Below, in pieces: positions 17,623-26,193 of a stretch of 48,901 nt of DNA. The DNA is taken from positions 1 to 48,901 of the forward strand of contig SUWF01000023.1 in assembly GCA_015061575.1 (NCBI GenBank), read 5' to 3'. The DNA is from Lentisphaerota bacterium (GTDB taxonomy: Bacteria > Verrucomicrobiota > Lentisphaeria > Victivallales > Victivallaceae). A program made the translations under genes and the position numbers. Position 1 is the first letter of the stretch. Each line of letters opens with the position of its first letter. A model generated the notes under the pieces. The model was not told the DNA's origin, ran no database searches, and saw nothing but the letters and a program-made list of their open reading frames with translations.

Positions 17623-20301
17623 TTAATCTATGTATATAGCAACATTGGCATAGGCATTGCTGGCACAGGATACTTTTAAATAGTACGTGCTGTTATTTTT
17701 CAGATCGCTTATATCGTATTCGCAATAAAAATCGTTATAAGTTCTTATTACGCTGCCCTGAGCATTGAGCAATTCTATGGTAACACAATTTTCTGTACTG
17801 CCGTCAACATCAAAGGACATATCTTTGAGCTGAGAGTTTTTGGTGAATTTTACATAATCAACCGGATCGGCAAAACCATACAAAGAGTTGTTGGCACATT
17901 CCTGCCCGCAAAGCCATAACTCGTGCTCATCAATTTCGCCATCTGAATCAACTTTTGCCCAAGGTGCAGAAGAAAGCTTATTGTCGGACAATTCTTCTTC
18001 CGGTGAGGCAAAACCATCTGAGTCATTTTGAAGATTGACAATTTTAAGTCCGGCTTTCCGGAAGCGTTCCAGCAATGACAAATTGAGCTCTGCAGTGTCA
18101 TTGCATCTGAATGCCACGGTACCGGAACCGGAAATTTCTTCCAGATTAAGAATGTCGGGCTTCAGACCGTAAAAATAAGATAAAATCAATGTGCCGTCAA
18201 CTGTAAGTTTGTCATTCCCATTGCCGAAATCCAGGTTGCCGCACAGAGCGACTTCGCTGCCTTTTCCGATTTTAACAGTATCATTGCCGCCGCCCGTGAT
18301 GAATTCTCCGGCCTCTCCCCAGGAAGAGAAGAGCTCAAGCTCAAGCTCAAAACCGTCAGAAAGTTCAATTACATCATTACCGTCACCGCAGATCAGGCTG
18401 CTTACGTTGTCGATTTCTCCATGCTTGCCGCTGGCAATAATTTTATTGTTGCCGGAACCTAAATTCAGGGTTCCGCCGTTCATTTCCAGCTCCCCATTGC
18501 CGCTGATATTTATTGTGTCATCGCCGCTGCCCAGCACAATACTGCCGGAATAAGCCGCATTCAATCCGCCGTTGGTAATTTCAATGGTATTGTTGCCGTT
18601 GCCGGAAGTAAGCGAAGCAAAATCGACAATGTAGCTGTTATTGCCGATAAAAATATAATTATTGCCATCGCCCAGCTCAATTTTGCCGTTGCCGCCGAAA
18701 TTGGCCAGACATTCATAGCGGTTGCTGGAACTGTCGTTGAAAATGATCTGATCATCGCCGCTGCCAAGAACCAATCCGTCAATACTGCGGCTCTGGTTGA
18801 CGCTGAAAATGATCTTGTCATTCCCGGCAGTGCCATTGATGACGCCGAATTTGGCGCTGGCGGGCGGTGTATGGTATTGGGGATCTTCATAAATATCTTC
18901 ATATTTATTGCTGTCGATACCGCCGATGGTTATTTCGTTGTACTTGCCGGGCTGCGGCTTGGGCGGACTGGGCGGCTGGGGAGCTGCCGCAGTAATTTGA
19001 AATTCCAAAGCTTCCGATGATGTGCTGTAATTACCGGCTTTGTCGTAAGCTTTGACCGTTACCGTGTAATCACCGGCGGCAAGATTTTTGATGGTCAGCG
19101 AAGTTTTAGCTGACTTGTAAGTTTTGCCGTTTACAGTAACGATATAGACGGTGGTTTTTACATTATCGGACGCGCTGTTCCAGCTTATAGTGGTGGATTT
19201 TCCGTTAGGAGTGCCGTCAATGCGCAAGCCGGTGACTTGGGCGGGGTTGGTCATATCCTGAACTTTGAATTTGCTTTTGACAGTCTTGGAGGAGTTTCCG
19301 GCCTCATCAACTGCAATGACTGAAAAATTCAGCGAGGCGGGCAGTTGGTCATTTTGATAAATAAATACTCCGTCATCCGAGGAGCCGATAAGTTTGCCAT
19401 CCAAATAAAAATCATACTTGGCAATATCCGTGCTGCCGTTGAGGACGGCAAGCTTGACTTCTGCAGCCGATTGCTGTTGGATCGCAAGTTTTCCCAGCTT
19501 GGGAGCAGTCACATCCTTGGCGTGGAAAGTAAATTCCGCCGAGGGTGCACTCTTATTGCCCGCCTTGTCCAAAGCAGTTACAATTACAGTGTGTTCACCC
19601 ACGGAAAGATTTTTGAGCTTGAGTGTATTTTTGCTGCTCTTGTAAATTTTGCCGTCAACTTCTATGATATAAGACGTGGTTTTTACATTGTCAGGTGGGG
19701 CAGTCCAGGTCAATACGGTGCTCTTTTCGGTGGCTTCGCCTTCGGTGCGTATATTGGCAACCGTTTCCGGCTCAATCATATCCGTTACTTTGCAGCTGGC
19801 TTTGGCGGGCTTGCTGGACAAATTGGCTGCATCTATGGCGATCACTTCAAAATTCAGTTTGCTGCCGGGGGTGGAGGTTTGATAAGTGTAAGTTGTATCA
19901 CTCGTTGCAGCAACAATTTTACCGTTAACTTTAATGGCATACTCTTTGATTGCGTTATTATCCGTTGCCGGAGCAAAGGATAACTGGAAGCTGTCGGCAG
20001 AAATCTGCCTGACATTCAATTTACCCATCTTGGGCGCAGTTACATCCGCTACGGCAAAACTCTGGATTTCACTCCATTCGCCGTAAGTATTTCCGTAAAT
20101 CGCCCGGATCTGCACGGTATAGTCATCGCCGATGGGCGCGTTGGAAAATTTGTATTTATTACTTTTGAGCTTGATAATATTGTCGTTGATCTTGATTTCA
20201 TAGCCCGTGGCTTTACTGCCATCCGGCAGCGTGAGTTTGTCCCATTTGAAATCAACGGAATACTTTTTGACTGTGATTGTGACCGGTTTTGCTTTGCTCA
20301 T
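17623..20301 (-). CDS. large FN3-repeat protein with RTX-like glycine/aspartate repeats
   Basis: An 892-aa protein of two parts. Residues about 5-450 hold five fibronectin type III-like repeats, separated by recurring linkers DVTAPKMGKL, DMIEPETV, DVTAPKLGKL and DMTNPAQV; alternate repeats resemble one another closely (DNVKTT-Y and KAGN-S recur). After a Pro-rich hinge (PQPPSPPKPQPG) come about 300 residues of GNGNNTI, GSGDDTI, GDGNDVIEL and GNGNDKL units, the RTX/hemolysin-type nonapeptide pattern that folds as a calcium-binding beta-roll. A C-terminal block includes DSDGEIDEHELWLCG, like a dockerin/EF-hand calcium loop, and a PPC-like beta domain. ATG 20301 has AAGGAG upstream. No N-terminal signal is seen, so type I secretion through a C-terminal signal is plausible. 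Likely surface or secreted adhesin-type protein; function not known. Confidence 0.8.
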   Translation of the reverse strand: MSKAKPVTITVKKYSVDFKWDKLTLPDGSKATGYEIKINDNIIKLKSNKYKFSNAPIGDDYTVQIRAIYGNTYGEWSEIQSFAVADVTAPKMGKLNVRQISADSFQLSFAPATDNNAIKEYAIKVNGKIVAATSDTTYTYQTSTPGSKLNFEVIAIDAANLSSKPAKASCKVTDMIEPETVANIRTEGEATEKSTVLTWTAPPDNVKTTSYIIEVDGKIYKSSKNTLKLKNLSVGEHTVIVTALDKAGNKSAPSAEFTFHAKDVTAPKLGKLAIQQQSAAEVKLAVLNGSTDIAKYDFYLDGKLIGSSDDGVFIYQNDQLPASLNFSVIAVDEAGNSSKTVKSKFKVQDMTNPAQVTGLRIDGTPNGKSTTISWNSASDNVKTTVYIVTVNGKTYKSAKTSLTIKNLAAGDYTVTVKAYDKAGNYSTSSEALEFQITAAAPQPPSPPKPQPGKYNEITIGGIDSNKYEDIYEDPQYHTPPASAKFGVINGTAGNDKIIFSVNQSRSIDGLVLGSGDDQIIFNDSSSNRYECLANFGGNGKIELGDGNNYIFIGNNSYIVDFASLTSGNGNNTIEITNGGLNAAYSGSIVLGSGDDTINISGNGELEMNGGTLNLGSGNNKIIASGKHGEIDNVSSLICGDGNDVIELSDGFELELELFSSWGEAGEFITGGGNDTVKIGKGSEVALCGNLDFGNGNDKLTVDGTLILSYFYGLKPDILNLEEISGSGTVAFRCNDTAELNLSLLERFRKAGLKIVNLQNDSDGFASPEEELSDNKLSSAPWAKVDSDGEIDEHELWLCGQECANNSLYGFADPVDYVKFTKNSQLKDMSFDVDGSTENCVTIELLNAQGSVIRTYNDFYCEYDISDLKNNSTYYLKVSCASNAYANVAIYID

Positions 20302-20365
20302 AAAAACACTCCTTGTCGGACAACTCCGGATGATGAACTGCCAGTTTATCATCACTGAGTTGATA

Positions 20366-20415
20366 AAAAAACGAGCTATTGCAAAAGTATCAGGTTTTTT
20401 GCAACAGCCCGTTTT
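20366..20415 (-). terminator. intrinsic terminator of the hydrogenase operon
   Basis: On the minus strand AAAAACGGGCTGTTGCAAAA pairs imperfectly with TTTTGCAATAGCTCGTTTTT across an 8-base loop, followed by further T, about 40 bases beyond the hydA stop codon. Confidence 0.8.
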
Positions 20416-20454
20416 TATTTACTTATATCCGGGCTGGTGGAGCCCGCAGATAGT

Positions 20455-22203
20455 TTATTTGCTGTGATATTCGGTGTGCAGCAAATGATGGGCTTTTTCG
20501 CCGCCGATTTCGCCCAGATATTCAGCGTATAGCTTCTGGATATCCGGATTTTCGTGCGAAAGACGCAACGTTTTGCTTTCATCTTCGGTGTACAAGCCCT
20601 TCATGCGCTTTTCCAGCAGCGCCGAATCACCATGCAGGAACGGCTGACCGCCGCCGTTGATACAGCCGCCGGGACAGGCCATGATTTCGATCGCCTGGAA
20701 GCGGTTGGGATCCTGCCGCACCATTTCCAGCACCTTGCGGGCGTTGCCCAAGCCGGAGCAGACCGCCACTTTGATGCTTTTGCCGGGCATCAGCTGCACA
20801 TCGGCTTCTTTGATGCCGTCCAGACCGCGCACGGCCCGGAAGTTGATGGCATCGCCTTCCAGATTTTTGCCGTTGAGCATAAAGTATACAGAACGGCAGG
20901 CGGCTTCCAGCACCCCGCCGGTCACGCCGAAGATGTCAGCAGCACCACTGGATTCACCCAGAGGGCTGTCGAATTTATCATCATCCATGTTGGCCAGATT
21001 GACCCCGGCTTCCATAAACATCTTGCAGAGTTCACGGGTGGTTACCACATAGTCCACATCTCTTACGCCGTTGGGCGCAAATTCCGGACGGGCCGCTTCG
21101 TACTTTTTGGCCTGACAGGGCATGACCGATACCACGATCAAATCTTCCGGTTTGACTCCGATCTTTTCGGCGTAAAAGGTTTTGGCGATGGCACCGAACA
21201 TTTGCTGCGGCGATTTGCAGCTGGACGGTATGTGCAGCAGATCCGGGAAGTTGTGTTCAATAAAGTTGATCCATCCGGGGCAGCAGCTGGTCAGGATCGG
21301 CAGATTTTCGTTTTTCTTGATCCGTTCCACGATTTCGTGACCTTCTTCCATGATGGTCAAATCGGCCGAAAAGTTGGTATCAAAAACCTTGTCAAAGCCC
21401 AGCGCCCGCAGCCCGGCGACCAATTTGCCGGTTACCGGAGTACCGGGTTCAAAACCAAATTCCTGACCGACCGCCACCCGGACAGCCGGAGCCGTCTGCA
21501 CGATAACGGTTTTGCCTGGAGTATTGATCGCTTCCCAAACCTTCTTGACATAGCTGACCCCGGTGATGGCACCGACCGGGCAGACGTTGACACACTGACC
21601 GCAGAAAGTACAGTTTGACTCTGCCAGCGGAATCAGACTGGCAGTCCCGACTTTGGCCGAAAAACCCCGGCCGTATCCGGTAAGGGCGCCAACAGTCTGG
21701 ATCTTGTTGCAGACGGTTTCGCAGCGGCGGCACATGATGCATTTGGAGAGGTCACGCATGATCGCTTCGCTGGAGTTGTCGATCTTGAAGCGGTTGCGTT
21801 CACCGGCGTACTTGATTTCCTGAATACCGAATTCAGCGGCCAGTTCCCGCAGTTCGCAGTCTTTGTTTTTGGCACAAGTCAGACATTTCTGCGGGTGATC
21901 GCTCAGCAGCAGTTCCAGAATGGTGCGGCGGGCGTTGAGTGCGCGCTGGCTGCTGGTATGCACTTTCATGCCTTCAGTTACCGGTGTAGCGCACGCCGGA
22001 GCCAAGTTGCGGCGGTTTTCCACTTCGACCACGCAAATACGGCAGGATGCGGGGTTGTTGGAGAGGCCGCATCCGCCGATTTTATCGCAGTGACAAAGGG
22101 TCGGAATTTTGATATTGAGCTGTCGGGCGGCATCCAGGATCGTGGAATTGGCAGGAACGGTTACTGCTTTGCCGTTGATAGTAAGATTGACTTCTTTATT
22201 CAT
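20455..22203 (-). CDS. hydA: [FeFe] hydrogenase catalytic subunit (HydA/HndD type)
   Basis: The 582-aa subunit forms H2 from protons at the H-cluster. Order of domains: N-terminal [2Fe-2S] (Cys37, 54, 57, 71), His-ligated [4Fe-4S] (His103, Cys107, 110, 116), two [4Fe-4S] ferredoxin motifs (Cys155-165 and 198-208), and the catalytic domain with TSCCPGW (305-311, Cys307 proton relay and Cys308 ligand), MPCQAKKYE (361-369) and MACPGGCINGGGQP (508-521). All H-cluster cysteines are present. The spacing between the first two [2Fe-2S] cysteines is longer than in clostridial CpI. ATG 22203 starts the ferredoxin fold; the frame extends upstream into hydB but only as its shadow. It is the last gene of a three-gene operon, 8 bases after hydB. 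Maturases HydE, HydF and HydG are not in the window. Confidence 0.96.
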   Translation of the reverse strand: MNKEVNLTINGKAVTVPANSTILDAARQLNIKIPTLCHCDKIGGCGLSNNPASCRICVVEVENRRNLAPACATPVTEGMKVHTSSQRALNARRTILELLLSDHPQKCLTCAKNKDCELRELAAEFGIQEIKYAGERNRFKIDNSSEAIMRDLSKCIMCRRCETVCNKIQTVGALTGYGRGFSAKVGTASLIPLAESNCTFCGQCVNVCPVGAITGVSYVKKVWEAINTPGKTVIVQTAPAVRVAVGQEFGFEPGTPVTGKLVAGLRALGFDKVFDTNFSADLTIMEEGHEIVERIKKNENLPILTSCCPGWINFIEHNFPDLLHIPSSCKSPQQMFGAIAKTFYAEKIGVKPEDLIVVSVMPCQAKKYEAARPEFAPNGVRDVDYVVTTRELCKMFMEAGVNLANMDDDKFDSPLGESSGAADIFGVTGGVLEAACRSVYFMLNGKNLEGDAINFRAVRGLDGIKEADVQLMPGKSIKVAVCSGLGNARKVLEMVRQDPNRFQAIEIMACPGGCINGGGQPFLHGDSALLEKRMKGLYTEDESKTLRLSHENPDIQKLYAEYLGEIGGEKAHHLLHTEYHSK

Positions 22204-22211
22204 GATAAGAT

Positions 22212-24143
22212 TTATCCTTTGACGATGGCTTTTTTCGGGCAATTGTCGATGCACTGGCCGCACTTGATGCACTTGGCCGGATCGATGAAATGCTTTTGTT
22301 TGACTTCGCCGGTGATGGCTCCCACCGGGCAGTTGCGCTTGCATTTGGTACAGCCTATGCAGTCATCGGTAACAGTAAGTGTGTACAGATTCGGGCAGTT
22401 GCCGGCCGGACACTTTTTATCCCGGACGTGGGCAATATATTCATCTTTAAAGTAGCGCAGTGTGTTCAAAATCGGGTTGGGAGCCGTCTGGCCCAAGCCG
22501 CACAACGCAGTATCGGCAATGGTTCTGGCCAGCTGTTCAAGCTCGTCGAGCATTTCCATGGTGCCGTTGCCGTTGCAGATTTGTTCGAGCATTTCCAGCA
22601 TCCGGCGGTTGCCGATACGGCAGGGCGTGCATTTGCCGCAGGATTCATCCTTGGTAAATTCCAGATAAAACTTGGCCATCGAGGGCATACAGTCTTTGTC
22701 CGAAAGCACGATCATCCCCCCGGAACCCATCATGGAACCGATCCGCTGCAAATTGGCATAGTCGATCGGGGTATCGAGGTTTTCGCTGGTGATACATCCG
22801 CCGGAAGGTCCGCCGGTCTGTACGGCTTTGAATTCCCGGCCGCCGGAGATGCCATCGCCGATTTCGTAGATGATTTCCCGCAGCGTCGTACCCATAGGCA
22901 CTTCCACCAGCCCGACGTTATTGATCTGACCGGCCAGCGCAAAAACCTTGGTACCGGAGTTGCCGCTGATGCTGCGTACCCAGTTGCCGTTTTCGTCAAA
23001 TTCAGCTTTCCAGTTCCCGATGGAGCGGTACCACGGCGCACCTTTGAGGATGATCATCGGTATGGATGCATAAGTTTCCACATTGTTGACGTTGGTCGAG
23101 CAACCCCAGACCCCGCCGCCGATATTGGCCGGGAAGGGCGGTTTGGTCGTCGGTTCGCCGCGCAGACCTTCAATGGAGTGGATAAGAGCGGTTTCTTCGC
23201 CGCAGACGAATGCCCCGGCACCCAGCCGGAAGTCGATGTCGAACGAAAAATCCGTACCCATGATATTTTTGCCCAGCAAGCCCAGACTTCTGGCCTGTTC
23301 AATGGCGCTGGTCAAGCGCTGCAGCGCCAGCGGATATTCCGCCCGGATGTAGACATAACCTTGTTTGGCGCCAATGGCATACGCACCGATCGCCATGGCT
23401 TCGATAACACTGTGGGGGTCGCCTTCGAGGATCGAACGGTCCATGAATGCGCCCGGGTCGCCTTCGTCGGCATTACAGATGATATACTTTTCTTCGGCCT
23501 TGACTCCGGCGGCGATCTTCCACTTCAAACCGGTGGGGAATCCGGCGCCGCCCCGGCCGCACAGACCGGAGTTGAGGATTTCCTGAACGACCTGTTCCGG
23601 AGTCATTTCAAAGAGCGCTTTGGCCAGTGCCTGATAGCTTTCGTGGGCGATATATTCGTTGATATCTTCCGGATTGAGCAAACCGCAGTTGCGCAGGGCA
23701 ATACGTTTTTGCTTGGCATAAAAGGACATCTTTTCGTAGTCCTGAATGCGTTCTTTAAGCATGGGGTCGATAAAGAGCAGATCTTCGACCAATTCTTTAC
23801 TGATGATGTGTTTTTCGATGATTTCACGGGCGTTGCCGGGCGTCACCTGCACATAAAACACATTGTCGGGCATGATCTTGACGATGGGGCCCTGGGCGCA
23901 AAAACCAAAGCAGCCGGTCTGAACTACTTTGACATCATTTTCCAAACCGTACTTGCGGATCTCTTCACGCAAATGCTGCATCAGACTCAGCGATTCCGAA
24001 GCGTGGCAGCCGGTACCGCCGCAGCAGAGAATCTCTTTTTTGGGCGAACGTATATCATGCTCGCTGGTCAATCGGAGAGCCAGCATTCCTTTGGATTTAT
24101 TGTAAGCTTCAAGCAAAGCTGCTTGCGATGTGATCTTTTCCAT
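22212..24143 (-). CDS. hydB: NADH-binding flavoprotein subunit of the hydrogenase (HydB/HndC, NuoF-like)
   Basis: A 643-aa protein. The N-terminal thioredoxin-like [2Fe-2S] domain has cysteines at 41, 46, 78 and 82. The NuoF core follows with GRGGAGFPTGLKW (NADH), NADEGDPGAFMDR and AFVCGEETALIHSIEG (FMN), then ESCGKCTPCRIG for a [4Fe-4S] cluster. The C terminus carries two ferredoxin motifs, CIGCTKCKRNCP and CIKCGQCIDNCP. This is the composition of HydB in trimeric electron-bifurcating hydrogenases, which couple NADH and ferredoxin oxidation to H2 formation. It lies four bases after hydC and eight before hydA. Confidence 0.95.
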   Translation of the reverse strand: MEKITSQAALLEAYNKSKGMLALRLTSEHDIRSPKKEILCCGGTGCHASESLSLMQHLREEIRKYGLENDVKVVQTGCFGFCAQGPIVKIMPDNVFYVQVTPGNAREIIEKHIISKELVEDLLFIDPMLKERIQDYEKMSFYAKQKRIALRNCGLLNPEDINEYIAHESYQALAKALFEMTPEQVVQEILNSGLCGRGGAGFPTGLKWKIAAGVKAEEKYIICNADEGDPGAFMDRSILEGDPHSVIEAMAIGAYAIGAKQGYVYIRAEYPLALQRLTSAIEQARSLGLLGKNIMGTDFSFDIDFRLGAGAFVCGEETALIHSIEGLRGEPTTKPPFPANIGGGVWGCSTNVNNVETYASIPMIILKGAPWYRSIGNWKAEFDENGNWVRSISGNSGTKVFALAGQINNVGLVEVPMGTTLREIIYEIGDGISGGREFKAVQTGGPSGGCITSENLDTPIDYANLQRIGSMMGSGGMIVLSDKDCMPSMAKFYLEFTKDESCGKCTPCRIGNRRMLEMLEQICNGNGTMEMLDELEQLARTIADTALCGLGQTAPNPILNTLRYFKDEYIAHVRDKKCPAGNCPNLYTLTVTDDCIGCTKCKRNCPVGAITGEVKQKHFIDPAKCIKCGQCIDNCPKKAIVKG

Positions 24144-24147
24144 TTAC

Positions 24148-24663
24148 TTACCCCTGACGTTTATATTCATTGATAATTTCTATTGCCTGAGCAACGGTCA
24201 ACTTGCCGTAAACTTTGCCGTTGACGATCATGACCGGAGCCAATCCGCATGCACCTACGCAGCGCAGTGCGGAAATCGAAAACAAACCATCCGGAGTCGG
24301 ATGAGTATCGGCTTTGACGCCCAGAATTCTTTCCACTTCAGTAAGGATGTTTTGCGAGCCTTTGACATAGCAGGCTGTACCCAGACAAATATCAATGCAG
24401 TATTTGCCCTTGGGCTTGGTCGTAAAGTAATTGTAGAAGCTGATCACGCCCGATACCTGGGCTTCGGATAAATAGAGCCGCCGGGCCACATGCTGCTGCA
24501 CTTCCCGCGGCAGATAACCGAAAATCGCTTGCGCACGGTGCAATACCCGGATCAGCCAACCGCGGCGGCGCTCATCATTGCGGTCAATATTAAAAGTGTC
24601 AATAAAACGATCAAGCTCTGCGAATTTAGCTTTCGCTGCTTCCGACAATTGTCCGCAACTCAT
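24148..24663 (-). CDS. hydC: thioredoxin-like [2Fe-2S] subunit of the hydrogenase (HydC/HndA, NuoE-like)
   Basis: A 171-aa NuoE homologue: helical N-terminal half (YLPREVQQHVARRLYLSEAQVSGVISFYNYF) and a thioredoxin-like C-terminal half whose [2Fe-2S] ligands are Cys93 and Cys98 (CLGTAC) and Cys135 and Cys139 (CVGAC). ATG 24663 is chosen because GAGG lies at proper distance upstream; a GTG 13 codons earlier lacks a spaced ribosome binding site. It is the first gene of the operon hydC-hydB-hydA; a separate HndB-type small subunit is missing, so the complex is trimeric. Transcription should start from the promoter at 24796-24824. Confidence 0.94.
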   Translation of the reverse strand: MSCGQLSEAAKAKFAELDRFIDTFNIDRNDERRRGWLIRVLHRAQAIFGYLPREVQQHVARRLYLSEAQVSGVISFYNYFTTKPKGKYCIDICLGTACYVKGSQNILTEVERILGVKADTHPTPDGLFSISALRCVGACGLAPVMIVNGKVYGKLTVAQAIEIINEYKRQG

Positions 24664-24795
24664 CTGTGCCTCTGCCTTGTTTTCTTTGGTTGAAATTTCC
24701 ACTTCCGGGGTAAAAGCATCACCTCTGCTTTTACGCCAGCACTTTATGGGGTGCCCCGATTGTTGTATATAGTTGTATTAAACGACTATGAGCTA

Positions 24796-24824
24796 ATTAT
24801 AGCACAGAAAAATACCATTTGCAA
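24796..24824 (-). promoter_or_regulatory. near-consensus promoter of the hydrogenase operon
   Basis: On the minus strand TTGCAA (24824-24819), a 17-base spacer ending in TGTGC, and a perfect TATAAT (24801-24796). This is the best sigma-70 promoter in the window and suggests strong constitutive expression. Confidence 0.8.
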
Positions 24825-24935
24825 GCGAGATATTATAGATAAATGGGAAAAAATGAGAAAAAAGTTGCATTTTTTTTCAAAAATGAACGGATTTTTACAA
24901 AAACATCTAATTTAGATGCAACTAAGTGTTTGCAA

Positions 24936-24972
24936 ATAAAAAAACTCCGTCAGCATTGCCAACGGAGTTTTT
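24936..24972 (-). terminator. intrinsic terminator of fba
   Basis: On the minus strand AAACTCCGT and ACGGAGTTT form a 9-bp stem around an 11-base loop, followed by a run of T, about 20 bases after the fba stop. Confidence 0.85.
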
Positions 24973-24991
24973 GCTGTATCAGCGTCAGAAA

Positions 24992-25972
24992 TTATTCTGC
25001 GTCGAAGGCGTGACCGGCAGAACCGAGCACTTCCTTGTTCTTGCGGATATACAGAGCTTTCAAAGCATCGCGGGCCGGGCCGAGATACTTGCGGGGGTCG
25101 AATTCTTCGGGCTTGTCGTTGAAGACCTTGCGGATGGCAGCGGTCATCGCCAAACGGCCATCGGAGTCGATGTTGATCTTGCAGACAGCGCTCTTGGCAG
25201 CTTCGCGGAGCTGATCTTCGCCGATACCGATGGCATCCTTGAGTTTGCCGCCGTTTTCGTTGATGATCTTCACCAGATCCTGCGGTACGCTGCTGGAGCC
25301 GTGCAGAACGATCGGAAAACCGGGGATACGCTTTTCGATTTCAGCGAGGATGTCCAGACGGATCTTCGGATCATCGCCGGGCTTGAATTTGTAAGCACCA
25401 TGGGAGGTACCAATAGCAATAGCCAGAGAATCCACGCCGGTGGCCTTGACGAAAGCTTCCACTTCGTCAGGTTCGGTGTAGGTGTGCTTTTCAGCCTTGA
25501 CATCATCTTCGATACCGGCCAGCACGCCGAGTTCGCCTTCCACGGTCACATCGTGAGCGTGAGCATATTCCACGACCTTCTTGGTCAGGGCGATGTTTTC
25601 TTCAAAGGAGAGGTGGGATCCGTCGATCATCACCGAGCTGAAACCGTAGTCGATGCAGCTTTTGCAGGTTTCAAAATCCGGACCATGGTCGAGGTGCAGC
25701 ACGATCGGAATAGCTTTGCCGTTGTTGATTTCCTTGGCGTATTCCACCGCGCCCTGAGCCATGTAACGCAGCAAAGTCTGGTTGGCATACTGACGGGCAC
25801 CCTTGGAAACCTGCAGAATCAGCGGGGATTCGGTTTCGACGCAAGCCTGAATAATGGCCTGCAGCTGTTCCATGTTGTTGAAGTTGTAGGCGGGGATGGC
25901 ATAACCACCCTTGACAGCTTTCTTGAAAAGCTCGCGGGTGTTGACCAAGCCGAGATCCTTGTAGTTGACCAT
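24992..25972 (-). CDS. fba: class II fructose-bisphosphate aldolase
   Basis: A 326-aa zinc aldolase cleaving fructose 1,6-bisphosphate to dihydroxyacetone phosphate and glyceraldehyde 3-phosphate. It has the class II signature HLDHGPD (catalytic Asp95, zinc His96), the second metal block VEGELGVLAG, zinc histidines in GTSHGAYKF and LHGSSS, and the phosphate-binding KINIDSD. ATG follows AGGAG by 9 bases. It is a single gene between its own promoter and terminator; the short leader contains a small hairpin (ATCGGATATGCTCCGAT). GatY/KbaY-type tagatose aldolases are related, but size and motifs best fit Fba of the glycolytic type. Confidence 0.95.
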   Translation of the reverse strand: MVNYKDLGLVNTRELFKKAVKGGYAIPAYNFNNMEQLQAIIQACVETESPLILQVSKGARQYANQTLLRYMAQGAVEYAKEINNGKAIPIVLHLDHGPDFETCKSCIDYGFSSVMIDGSHLSFEENIALTKKVVEYAHAHDVTVEGELGVLAGIEDDVKAEKHTYTEPDEVEAFVKATGVDSLAIAIGTSHGAYKFKPGDDPKIRLDILAEIEKRIPGFPIVLHGSSSVPQDLVKIINENGGKLKDAIGIGEDQLREAAKSAVCKINIDSDGRLAMTAAIRKVFNDKPEEFDPRKYLGPARDALKALYIRKNKEVLGSAGHAFDAE

Positions 25973-26042
25973 GATGAATCGACTCCTGTTATAAAACTAT
26001 TAAAAAATCATCGGATATGCTCCGATACCACATACGCCATAT

Positions 26043-26070
26043 AAGATAGCTCAAAAACCGTATTTTTCAA
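26043..26070 (-). promoter_or_regulatory. candidate promoter of fba
   Basis: On the minus strand TTGAAA (26070-26065), a 16-base spacer and TATCTT (26048-26043) lie about 70 bases upstream of the fba start. Confidence 0.45.
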
Positions 26071-26193
26071 ATATAAAACTGTTTTTTGTGCTAAAAAACA
26101 ATATAAATGCTTCCGGAAATTGCATTTGCTGTTTTGAGCTGTTATATTATCTGCCTGTAGAGGTAATTTCCGAAAAACAAAGGGGAAACTGGT

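Larger units (their letters stand above)
24664..24991. other. 328-base intergenic region between hydC and fba
   Basis: It holds, from right to left, the fba terminator (24936-24972), an AT-rich stretch with no reading frame of note, the hydC promoter (24796-24824) and a leader of roughly 120 bases before hydC. No riboswitch fold or tRNA was recognised. Confidence 0.6.

Noticed and set aside
22204-22344. 47-codon N-terminal extension of HydA
   Set aside because: It translates hydB in another frame; the ferredoxin fold starts at the ATG at 22203.
22290-24173. 627-codon plus-strand open frame opposite hydB
   Set aside because: Entire length is antisense to HydB with all cofactor motifs; no start signal or family resemblance.
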